Source: Myxococcus guangdongensis
GTDB taxonomy: Bacteria; Myxococcota; Myxococcia; Myxococcales; Myxococcaceae
Assembly: GCF_024198255.1 (NCBI RefSeq)
Contig: NZ_JAJVKW010000003.1
Coordinates: 925,938-989,937 of the forward strand
Length of the DNA stretch: 64,000 bases
Direction: 5' to 3'
Positions 58,017-64,000 of the stretch are shown here, one piece after another. The position numbers and the translations under genes are program-made. Positions within the stretch are counted from its first letter, which is position 1. Every line of letters begins with the position of its first letter. The notes below the pieces were generated by a model, which saw nothing but the letters and a program-made list of their open reading frames with translations, was not told where the DNA came from and ran no database searches.

Positions 58017-58269
58017 TTATCTCTCCGGGGCGAGACGAATTTCCTGTTCGAACTGAACGATAGTCGTCCAGGAGGGGAGCTCCGCTAGGCAGTCCTTTTG
58101 CAATGCCGCGTGACTCGCCATCGTCGGCGCCGCGACCGGAAAACTCCGGTGACCGTCATCCCAGAGCTGCTGATAGGGGACGAGTAGAGGTCGAGGGCCT
58201 CGCTGGGGTTGGAGGCCATTCGGCCACCATCGGCTGGACGATGCCTTCGGTTGTAGATATGACGGTGAC
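58017..58269. other. Short gap upstream of the ATPase/DUF4435 pair
   Basis: 253 bases. No convincing promoter. A reverse-strand open frame ends in the duplicated TTA (reads ..EIRLAPER-stop) and includes WDDGHRSFPVAAPTM; it could be the 3' end of a lost gene, but no start is seen. Confidence 0.3.
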
Positions 58270-59331
58270 GTGAAGATTCGCGAGGTTCGGATCCGACACC
58301 TGAGGAACTTCGGCGCGGAAATGCGACCGATCCGCTTCTACGACGAAGAGACAGGGTTGGTACGCCCTCTGTCTGTCATGGTGGGCTCCAACGGCTCTGG
58401 CAAGTCGACCATCTTCCAAGTCATGGAGGGCCTTCTTAGCTTTGCGTTGGACGTGGTGGAAGATAGACCGATCACCCATGATATCCGCGATAACGGCTAC
58501 GCGGCTCTCAATGTGGATTTTGGTTCGGCTCCCTTTCCTCAATTGCTCGGAGGTGTATGGATTGCTCTCGGGCGCAAAGATCGCGCGCCAGAGGGGTTCC
58601 GTTCGTTGAGCAATCAGATTTGTCGGATTGAGCAGCGAGGAGGCTCCGGAAAACCCCTTTTGCAGAAGGGGCCTCGGCAAGCGTTGAATGAATGGGTTGG
58701 CCGCATGATGAGAGGAGATGCCAAGCCTGAAGAAGGAGGCTTGCTCTTCTTCCCACACAATAGGTGGATTGAACATGAGCAGCGTGGCGCTATTGAGCCA
58801 CCTCCTCGCTCTAAACCTTGGCTGTTCCGTTTCGAGCCACAGACTCGCTGGCACGGCAGTTTGTCACAGCTTTGGGTGTGGCAGAACTATCTCGACCTTG
58901 AGCAACACCGCGAGGGACGAGCTAGCCTCCTTCCCTTTGTCCAAATCATCGAGCAAATCCTAGGGAGAGGTCAGCAGATAGTCATCCGCGAGGGGCACGT
59001 TCAAATCGAACGTCCAGAGCATGGCGATTCTGTCGAACCTCATCAACTTCCTTCGGGCGAGCAGCAGGTGTTGGCTCTCTTCGGAGAGATCATTCGGTTT
59101 CTGCGCCCAGGGGCAGTTATTCTCATCGACGAGGTCGAGATCAGTCTGCATCCGGCCCTGCAGCGGACAGTTCTCTTCCATCTGCGAGAGATTGCCCGGC
59201 GATACGATCTCCAGATTATTGTTACGACGCACTCGATGGATATCATCTCCGCAGTGTCGCCTACAGAGATCATCAACCTCGATGATATGGTTTTCCAGGA
59301 GAAAGGTCGAGTACAGGGAGCCGCGAAATGA
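58270..59331 (+). CDS. AAA/ABC-type ATPase, AriA-like component of a PARIS-type defence module
   Basis: 353 residues, GTG start with no clear ribosome site. SMC/OLD-like ATPase: IRHLRNFG at the N-terminus, Walker A GSNGSGKS (Lys45), signature LPSGEQQVLAL (about 260-270), Walker B AVILIDEVEISLHP (Asp287, Glu288) and switch His321 in VTTHSMD. No helicase or nuclease part. Its stop overlaps the start of the DUF4435 gene (ATGA). This pairing is the AriA-AriB layout of PARIS (Phage Anti-Restriction Induced System). Codons use many more A/T third bases than the chromosomal genes, suggesting transfer. A generic OLD-like two-gene system is the main alternative. Confidence 0.82.
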   Translation: MKIREVRIRHLRNFGAEMRPIRFYDEETGLVRPLSVMVGSNGSGKSTIFQVMEGLLSFALDVVEDRPITHDIRDNGYAALNVDFGSAPFPQLLGGVWIALGRKDRAPEGFRSLSNQICRIEQRGGSGKPLLQKGPRQALNEWVGRMMRGDAKPEEGGLLFFPHNRWIEHEQRGAIEPPPRSKPWLFRFEPQTRWHGSLSQLWVWQNYLDLEQHREGRASLLPFVQIIEQILGRGQQIVIREGHVQIERPEHGDSVEPHQLPSGEQQVLALFGEIIRFLRPGAVILIDEVEISLHPALQRTVLFHLREIARRYDLQIIVTTHSMDIISAVSPTEIINLDDMVFQEKGRVQGAAK

Positions 59332-60164
59332 GCGGCTATCAGCAGGGTCAGGCACTCCTGAATGCCTGCGCAGCGGGCCGTGGGGTCATCGTGATGGTTG
59401 AGGGCGAAACCCCTCAGCACGATCCGTTCTTCTATAAGCGGTGGTTCGATGCGAGGGCTCGCGAGATCAGTTTCTTCCCGCAAAATGGCTGGTCAAAGGT
59501 TGTTCTGGCCGTAACCGAGCTTCGAGCCCAACTACCCGCCCGCCCAATATTTGGTATCATTGATCGTGACTTTGCCGACGATGCCGTCTTGCAAACTCAA
59601 GCAACGGCTCTTCCTGCAGACGGGGTGTTTCGCACAGGGTTGTGTACGCTAGAGAACTATTTGCTTGTTCCTTCGGGATGGCTGCGAGTGGTCAATCTTC
59701 TGTATCGCAACTCGCCACCAGTAGATTGGTCCAGTGAAGCCGATATAACCAAACGTATCGTGGATGCCTACCGACGGTGTGTTCCGCTCGCCGCGTTCAA
59801 TATGACGGTTGCGAAGGAATATGAACGGCTGCCTCAAGATGGCATCAGCTACAAGATGCATCCAGACGCGGTCGTGGCACCTGAAGGCGAATTGAAGACG
59901 TGGGGACTCTCACGGTCTCCTCCCTTACCTCTCGAACAAGTCTTCCTGTCGAACCTACAGAAAATACAGAGCGCCCCGCAGTCCGAGTTGGAGAAGTGGG
60001 TCACGGGAAAGGCTGCCCTGAAGGTCTTCTTGCAGTCAATGCCACCCAAGGCGCGGGTCAGTCACGATCATCTTGTGAGCCTTTACCTCGACGGTTATCC
60101 AACTCCTCCGTCTGAGATCCATGCCCTCGTGACGCGCATCATAGATCGAGGAGGCCAGCCGTAA
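59328..60164 (+). CDS. DUF4435 TOPRIM-like protein, AriB-like effector of a PARIS-type module
   Basis: 278 residues. DUF4435 landmarks: VIVMVEGETPQHDPFFYKRWF with Glu25, IFGIIDRDFADD with Asp79 and Asp81, and LENYLLVP with Glu109 and Asn110. These acidic residues mirror a TOPRIM-type metal site (E, then DxD). In PARIS the AriB toxin is released from the AriA ATPase on sensing phage anti-restriction proteins and then cleaves tRNA; whether this distant relative does the same is inferred. It is coupled to the ATPase by ATGA and shares its lower GC. No third gene follows; the next intact coding unit is an IS. Confidence 0.8.
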   Translation: MSGYQQGQALLNACAAGRGVIVMVEGETPQHDPFFYKRWFDARAREISFFPQNGWSKVVLAVTELRAQLPARPIFGIIDRDFADDAVLQTQATALPADGVFRTGLCTLENYLLVPSGWLRVVNLLYRNSPPVDWSSEADITKRIVDAYRRCVPLAAFNMTVAKEYERLPQDGISYKMHPDAVVAPEGELKTWGLSRSPPLPLEQVFLSNLQKIQSAPQSELEKWVTGKAALKVFLQSMPPKARVSHDHLVSLYLDGYPTPPSEIHALVTRIIDRGGQP

Positions 60165-60430
60165 TTATGCGTTGGGGCTTCGAGCCCCAATCACTACAGG
60201 GTGAAAATTGTGGCCTCAGGCGCAGCCTGATTCCCTGCCGCGAAGGATGGCCCCTTGCTGCTTTCGGGAGCAGCGACCCGTTAGGCAGAAGAATTCCAGC
60301 GTTGCGTATCGGAACCGAGCGTCGCCAAGCGGGAAGCTTATGGTTGCGCGCTTGCGATCCCAGCGAGGACTTTCCTTGGAGAACGCATCGAGCGCCTTCT
60401 CCCAGCCGGAAGGGAAGAACTCGCCTCTAG

Positions 60431-61336
60431 GCCCTGTCTGATGGAACCGCCGCCGCCGGTTGTTGTCCTCCGTAGGGAGGCAAGCCGGCGTGATGCGCTA
60501 CGAATTGAACGAGCGGCAGTGGAGGGCCTTGGCCCCTCTGCTGCCGCACCAGGGTCGGGGTGGTGCATGGAAGGACCACCGGCTCATGCTCAATGGGATT
60601 CTCTGGCGGCTGCATACCGGAGCGCCCTGGCGCGACGTTCCCGCGCGCTATGGCCCCTGGCAGACCGTCTATGACCGCTTCGTACGCTGGCGCAGGGATG
60701 GCACCTGGGAGCGGTTGATGAGAACGCTCCAGGCCCATCTACAGGAACAGGACGAGTTGGACATGAGCGTCCTCTTCGTCGACTCCACGGTGGTGCGTGC
60801 TTCGCGCGCTGCCGCCGGGGGAGGCCAAAAGGGGGGCCACACGAGCCCGCGGACCACGCCTTGGGACGCTCTCGAGGAGGCTTTTCCACCAAGCTCCACC
60901 TCACCTGCGAGCGACACCGCCATGTCCTCTCCATTGCACTGACGGCGGGACAGGCCAGCGACCTGGTGGGCGTCTTTCCCGCCCTGGAAGGCGTCCGGGT
61001 CCAAGGGCGCCGAGGGCGTCCACGTCAGCGCCCGCGCGTGCTGGTGGGCGACAGGGGCTATAGCTTCGGTCCCGTACGTCGGTGGGCGAGGGCTCACCAC
61101 GTGCGGGCTGTCCTGCCCAGCCGCTCAGACCAGCCTCGCTTCAATGCACGGTGCCGAGCGCGATTCGACCCGGCCCTCTATCGTCAGCGCAACGTCATCG
61201 AGCGAGCCGTCGGCCACCTCAAGGACAAGCGTGCCGTTGGCACTCGGTACGACAAGCTCGCCGTCAACTACCTCGCCATGGTGCAGGTGGCGCTCATCTG
61301 CTCCTACTTGCGCCACCTGCATCCGTCAGACAGGGC
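60431..61336 (+). mobile_element. Complete IS5-family insertion sequence with CTAG duplication
   Basis: 906 bases. Inverted ends GCCCTGTCTGATGGA and GCCCTGTCTGACGGA (reverse complement of the right end). CTAG flanks both ends (60427-60430, 61337-61340), a YTAR target duplication. Distinct from the IS at 57141 in ends and protein. Confidence 0.92.
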
Positions 61337-61340
61337 CTAG
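60493..61340 (+). CDS. IS5-family transposase, frameshifted, stop codon inside target duplication
   Basis: Frame 1 from ATG 60493 (RYELNERQWRALAPLLP) runs to about 60,840; a -1 slip at CAAAAGGGGGG gives QKGGPHEPADHALGRSRGGF and the rest to 61340. DDE residues: Asp in LFVDSTVVRA, Asp in LVGDRGYSF and Glu in RNVIERAVGHLKD. The stop TAG at 61338-61340 lies in the right CTAG copy, outside the IS proper. Likely active with programmed frameshifting. Confidence 0.88.
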
Positions 61341-61572
61341 CACCTTCGTTGAGCACGAGTTGGGCCGCGAGGCCGATGTCGTCGGAACTCCACTGGAGTT
61401 CGCTCCACTTGGTGAGGTCGTGCGCCAGTCCACCGTTCACGCTCCCGAATGCCTTGGACGCAGGGCCCCACCACCAAGCGCGGGTCTTGATCTCGATCCA
61501 CACGCGTGGCCCTTTGCCCTTAACGACGGCCTTGTCACGCCACGGCGCGACGAGGAGATCCATCGCATGAGG

Positions 61573-61703
61573 CGTAACCGTCCGGTGAGCGACGTGGCGG
61601 GAGGCATTGCCGAGGTAGAAGTCGTGGTGGACCCTGGCTGGAATGTCGAAGCCGGTTGAGAAGCAGGAGTGGCTCCAGGTCGCCGAGGCCTTCGAGGCGA
61701 GCG
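61573..61703 (+). repeat. 131-bp direct repeat, copy 1 (broken IS66-type left end)
   Basis: Identical to 61974-62104. It starts with the IS66-like end GTAACCGTCCGGTGAGCG (one base in) and holds the first 20 codons of a tnpA (ATG 61643). At 61703 it runs into another IS66-like end, GTAAACGACCGAC, which truncates the tnpA copy. Confidence 0.9.
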
Positions 61704-61759
61704 TAAACGACCGACGACCGGCGTCCTGAACCGGGGTGGATTCACCGGTTCACTCCGGC

Positions 61760-61978
61760 ATGCGACGACCCAATCCCGATGAGTGGAAGCAGTTGGTGGA
61801 GGAGTTCGAGGCGAGCGGCCTGACGCAGAAGGAGTTCGCGGACAGGCAGCAGGTCTCTCTCGGTGGCTTCCAGTACTGGCTGTACAAGAAGTCGCGAGCC
61901 ACGCCGGTCCGGAGGTCCGAGACGGCAGGCAGGCCGCGAGCCGCGTTTCTTCCCGTGGAGGTCGTCGCGTCTCCGTAA
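61760..61978 (+). pseudogene. IS66-type tnpA of element B, truncated
   Basis: 72 codons: an HTH-like DEWKQLVEEFEASGLTQKEF, then QYWLYKKSRAT. The stop TAA at 61976-61978 comes from the left end (GTAACC) of the next element, so the natural C-terminus is lost. Related to but distinct from the tnpA at 62044. Confidence 0.75.
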
Positions 61979-62104
61979 CCGTCCGGTGAGCGACGTGGCG
62001 GGAGGCATTGCCGAGGTAGAAGTCGTGGTGGACCCTGGCTGGAATGTCGAAGCCGGTTGAGAAGCAGGAGTGGCTCCAGGTCGCCGAGGCCTTCGAGGCG
62101 AGCG
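61974..62104 (+). repeat. 131-bp direct repeat, copy 2 (intact IS66-type left end)
   Basis: Perfect match to 61573-61703; here it continues into the full tnpA at 62044. Confidence 0.9.
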
Positions 62105-62358
62105 GCCTGACGCAGAAGGAGTTCTCCACGCAGCGAGGATTGAGGCTGAGCACGCTGCAGTCGTGGGTGTACCGGCGCCGCCGCCAGCGCCCGCAGAAAG
62201 TCCCTGCGGTGCGGTTGCTGCCGGTGGAGGTCTCGGCCATCTCACCGCCGAGTCCCGCGCTGCTCGAGGTGGTGCTGGCCAGCGGAGCACGGCTGCGATT
62301 CCCCGTGGGCGCCGACGTCGACTACGTGACTCGGCTCGTCACCGCGCTGGGCAGGTGA
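62044..62358 (+). CDS. tnpA: IS66-family TnpA-like protein
   Basis: 104 residues: QVAEAFEASGLTQKEFSTQR (helix-turn-helix), RRRRQRPQKVPAVRLLPVEV and a C-terminal RLRFPVGADVDYVTRLV, the IS66 accessory TnpA pattern. Followed four bases later by tnpB in the usual order. Function: DNA-binding accessory for IS66 transposition. Confidence 0.87.
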   Translation: MSKPVEKQEWLQVAEAFEASGLTQKEFSTQRGLRLSTLQSWVYRRRRQRPQKVPAVRLLPVEVSAISPPSPALLEVVLASGARLRFPVGADVDYVTRLVTALGR

Positions 62359-62362
62359 GCGG

Positions 62363-62728
62363 GTGTTCACGCTGCCAGCGTCGGTGCGCGTGGTGCTGGC
62401 CACCGAGGCGGTGGACATGCGCAAGTCGATTGACGGCCTCATGGCGCTGGTGAAGTCCGCCTGGGGTGAGGACGTCTACTCCGGCCACCTCTTCGCCTTC
62501 GTCTCGAGGAGAGGGGACCGCATCAAGGTGCTGACGTGGAGTCGGGGAGGCTTCGTGCTGCTGTACAAGCGGCTGGAGAAGGGCCGCTTCCGGCTGCCGA
62601 AGGTGGACGCGGACGCGAGCGCGGTGCAGTTGGACGCGACGCAGTTGGCGATGCTGCTGGACGGAATGGACGTCACCGAAGTCAAACGCTCGCCTGCCTG
62701 GACGCCACCCGGGCGCACGTCCTCGTAG
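62363..62728 (+). CDS. tnpB: IS66-family TnpB accessory protein
   Basis: 121 residues, GTG start. VVLATEAVDMRKSIDGLMAL, GHLFAFVSRRGDRIKVLTWS and GFVLLYKRLEKGRF are the IS66 TnpB (Orf2) signatures. Length is normal and the frame intact. It precedes a tnpC that is only partly present. Confidence 0.92.
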   Translation: MFTLPASVRVVLATEAVDMRKSIDGLMALVKSAWGEDVYSGHLFAFVSRRGDRIKVLTWSRGGFVLLYKRLEKGRFRLPKVDADASAVQLDATQLAMLLDGMDVTEVKRSPAWTPPGRTSS

Positions 62729-62768
62729 CGCGAGGACAGGCCGTGGCGCGGCGGGGTGTTGGCATCAG

Positions 62769-62865
62769 GTGCCACGCGAGCTGCCTCAAGACCACTTCTG
62801 TCCCTGGCGCGAGGAAGCCGAGGAGCTTCGCGAGCGGATGACCTCGCTGGAGGCGAAGATGGCGG
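62769..62865 (+). pseudogene. IS66 tnpC, N-terminal fragment
   Basis: GTG 62769. ELPQDHFCPWREEAEELRER and MTSLEAKMA correspond to the first 30-35 residues of IS66 transposases. After about 62865 the frame enters antisense of tnpC's own 3' part. Confidence 0.75.
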
Positions 62866-63190
62866 CCTTTCTCAGCGCCGCCTCCGAGCGGTTGTTGTCC
62901 AAAGGCAGTCGTGCGTCCTCGATGAAGCGCGTCAGCGCGTCCCATTGCTTCGTCGCGTAGGAGAGGGCCTGCCCCATGGGACTCTTCGGCGGGTGGCGCG
63001 GCGTCTGGACTGCAAGCCACGTCGACAGACGCGCGAGAATGCGAGTGCTGGACTCCTGGCGCAGCGCACGGTGCGCTGGGGTGCCCACGAGGTCCGCGTC
63101 CCGTGCCTGGGCCTCCACGCGGTAGAGTTCGAGGATGAGGTCCATCGCCTCCCGGGCCTCGGGCGCGGTGGGCAGCGCCTCGAACCCCCT
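62866..63190 (-). pseudogene. IS66 tnpC, inverted C-terminal fragment
   Basis: Reverse strand: FEALPTAPEAREAMDLILEL, RILARLSTWLAVQTPRHPPK, then ALSYATKQWDALTRFIEDAR and LPLDNNRSEAALRKAA, the conserved C-terminal catalytic part (with DNNxxE) of IS66 transposases. It faces the N-terminal fragment head to head, so the middle of tnpC was lost and the end inverted. The right edge meets an IS3-like end at 63192. Confidence 0.85.
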
Positions 63191-63264
63191 GTGTCAGGGA
63201 AGTTGTCGCCTCGGCGGATAGGCCGAGCTGAAGACGCCTTGGGGGCGAGAGCAGGCAGGACGCG

Positions 63265-63825
63265 GTGCCGTACACGGATGCATTCAAGACGCAGATGGTG
63301 AAGCGGATGGTGGGCCCAGGAGCGGTGAGTGCCGCAGCGCTGGCCCGGCAGGTGGGAGTGTCCCAACCGACGCTGTCGCAGTGGTTGCGCGAGGCGAATA
63401 GGGTGGCGGCGATGACGCCCCCGCCTGAAGAGAAGAAGCCCACCGCACCCGTAGGGCCGAAGAAGTGGACGCCGGAGGAGAAGCTGCGCGTGCTGGCGGC
63501 AACCCAGGGGCTCACGGGCGAGGAGTTGGGCGCCCTCCTTCGCAGTGAGGGGCTGCACGAGGCGCAGCTGAAGGAGTGGCAGCAGGCCGCAGCGGGGGCG
63601 CTCTCGGGTGCCTCCACGGAGCCGCTGCCCGCCAAGGAGCGCAAGCGCCTGGCCGCCGCGGAGAAGCGAGTGAAGGAGCTCGAGCGGGAGCTGCACCGCA
63701 AGGAGAGGGCGCTGGCCGAGACGGCGGCGCTGCTGGTGCTCGAAAAAAAACTTCAGGCGATGGGGTGGGACGAGCGGCACCAGGAAGGCGAGGACGACGC
63801 AGCGGACGAGAAGAGCGAGAAGTGA
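63265..63825 (+). CDS. IS3-like OrfA transposase subunit with frameshift signal
   Basis: 186 residues, GTG start. It has two helix-turn-helix units: one at DAFKTQMVKRMVGPGAVS and LARQVGVSQPTLSQWLRE, one at WTPEEKLRVLAATQGLTGEE; then a leucine-zipper-like helix (EKRVKELERELHRKERALAE) ending ALLVLEKKLQAMG. An A8 run at 63743-63750 is a typical slippery site for OrfA-OrfB fusion. The stop at 63823 overlaps the GTG of orfB (GTGA). Confidence 0.8.
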   Translation: MPYTDAFKTQMVKRMVGPGAVSAAALARQVGVSQPTLSQWLREANRVAAMTPPPEEKKPTAPVGPKKWTPEEKLRVLAATQGLTGEELGALLRSEGLHEAQLKEWQQAAAGALSGASTEPLPAKERKRLAAAEKRVKELERELHRKERALAETAALLVLEKKLQAMGWDERHQEGEDDAADEKSEK

Positions 63826-63882
63826 CGCTCACCCTCGTCGACGAGGCGCTGGCCAAAGGAGTGCGTCTGGAGGCCCTCAATG
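63822..63882 (+). pseudogene. IS3-like OrfB, truncated after about 20 codons
   Basis: VTLTLVDEALAKGVRLEALN is read before an IS21-like end replaces the expected integrase sequence. No catalytic residues remain. Confidence 0.65.
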
Positions 63883-64000
63883 GTCAGGTGAAAACCGGCC
63901 AAAGAGGGTCCCGTCAAAACCGGCCAAAGAGAGAGGGCCGAGACAGGAGGACTCCTACCCTGCGGACTCGGCGGACCGCAACTCCATGGCCCCCTTGGTG
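63883..64000 (+). mobile_element. Left end of an IS21-like element, continues past the window
   Basis: Begins near GGTCAGGTGAAAACCGGCC. Internal repeats TGAAAACCGGCCAAAGAG (63889-63906) and TCAAAACCGGCCAAAGAG (63914-63931), spaced 25 bases, match the multiple terminal repeats of IS21-family ends. A possible istA start, ATG 63986, is cut by the edge. Confidence 0.65.

Larger units (their letters stand above)
60216..61573 (-). pseudogene. Interrupted gene with a possible PD-(D/E)XK nuclease motif, split by an IS5-type element
   Basis: Two reverse-strand halves, 61573-61337 and 60426-60216, are separated by the IS at 60431-61336. Removing the IS and one CTAG copy joins them in one frame with no stop for about 150 codons: the 5' half ends ..LVLNEGA, the 3' half continues R-GEFFPSGWEKAL and stops at 60216. 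The 5' half contains AMDLLVAPWRD and VWIEIKTRA, spaced like the D...ExK core of PD-(D/E)XK nucleases. The N-terminus is cut by an IS66-type end at 61574. It would have converged on the DUF4435 gene. The nuclease assignment is tentative. Confidence 0.65.
61574..62865 (+). mobile_element. Nested IS66-family elements
   Basis: Order: left end of element A (61574), interrupted at 61703 by the left end of element B (GTAAACGACC), whose tnpA is cut at 61975 by a second copy of A that carries tnpA, tnpB and the start of tnpC. No right ends are found. Three GTAA-type ends within 400 bases fit repeated insertion of related elements into each other, each losing its right part. Confidence 0.75.
63192..63882 (+). 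mobile_element. IS3-like element, right part lost to another insertion
   Basis: Left end TGTCAGGGAAGTTGTCGCC at about 63192, then orfA and the first 20 codons of orfB, interrupted near 63883 by an IS21-like end. Family call is by orfA. Confidence 0.65.

Noticed and set aside
61437..62240. Reverse-strand 267-codon frame across the IS66 block
   Set aside because: Antisense of tnpA genes and of both copies of the 131-bp repeat; part of the 5' half of the interrupted gene is in it, but the rest is not a protein.
55815..64000. Integrated element with att sites at tRNA-Pro
   Set aside because: No second copy of the tRNA 3' end and no integrase gene occur in the window; kept only as a positional idea.

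Overview
The window is bacterial, very GC-rich and densely coded on both strands. Its gene content points to a myxobacterium, most likely Myxococcaceae. It holds three Hanks-type Ser/Thr kinases (one fused to an ATPase/TPR module, one to TPRs), two multidomain histidine kinases, an HD-GYP protein, an ECF sigma/anti-sigma pair, VKOR-DsbA and SUI1-like proteins, and many small secreted or membrane proteins with no known function. This assignment is inferred from gene content, because no rRNA or species marker is present.

Positions 1-55,600 look like ordinary chromosome. In order they hold: a PknK-like kinase cut by the left edge; the tyrosine-catabolic pair fahA-maiA; an OsmC protein; a chromate transporter; a coupled membrane trio ending in a spermidine-synthase-like fusion; ygfZ; a cupin-VKOR/DsbA-SUI1 run; an NAD-type isocitrate dehydrogenase; a hybrid histidine kinase; an SDR-queA pair; a zinc alcohol dehydrogenase; exopolyphosphatase; a phospholipase-D-like synthase; a Ser/Thr kinase; queF; a histidine kinase with a degenerate receiver; a ChbG deacetylase; an esterase lipoprotein; a TPR kinase; an amidohydrolase with altered metal ligands; a peroxiredoxin; a ClC channel; the sigma/anti-sigma pair; a desaturase; an M50 protease; dusB; a GH1 glucosidase; a histone-like protein; an NFACT protein; an SprT-like protein; pyruvate kinase; HD-GYP; rpe; and a response regulator. 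A block of six 60-bp tandem repeats lies in the 1-kb gap before the amidohydrolase.

Positions 55,700-64,000 are different. A tRNA-Pro(CGG) with a clear promoter and terminator is followed by a toxin-antitoxin pair and then accessory DNA. That DNA contains an IS701-like remnant, a complete IS5-family element (TTA target duplication), a two-gene ATPase/DUF4435 module resembling the PARIS (AriA-AriB) anti-phage system, and a second complete IS5-family element (CTAG duplication). The second element splits a reverse-strand gene that carries a possible PD-(D/E)XK motif. Beyond it lie nested IS66-type elements with a 131-bp direct repeat and an internally inverted tnpC, an IS3-like element, and the left end of an IS21-like element that truncates it at the window edge. 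The ATPase/DUF4435 pair is visibly less GC-rich than the chromosome.

The best candidate for a notable system is the PARIS-like pair at 58,270-60,164, with the interrupted possible nuclease gene converging on it. The other strong anomalies are the amidohydrolase with missing metal ligands, the pseudo-receiver kinase, the divergent QueA-like protein and the 60-bp repeat array.
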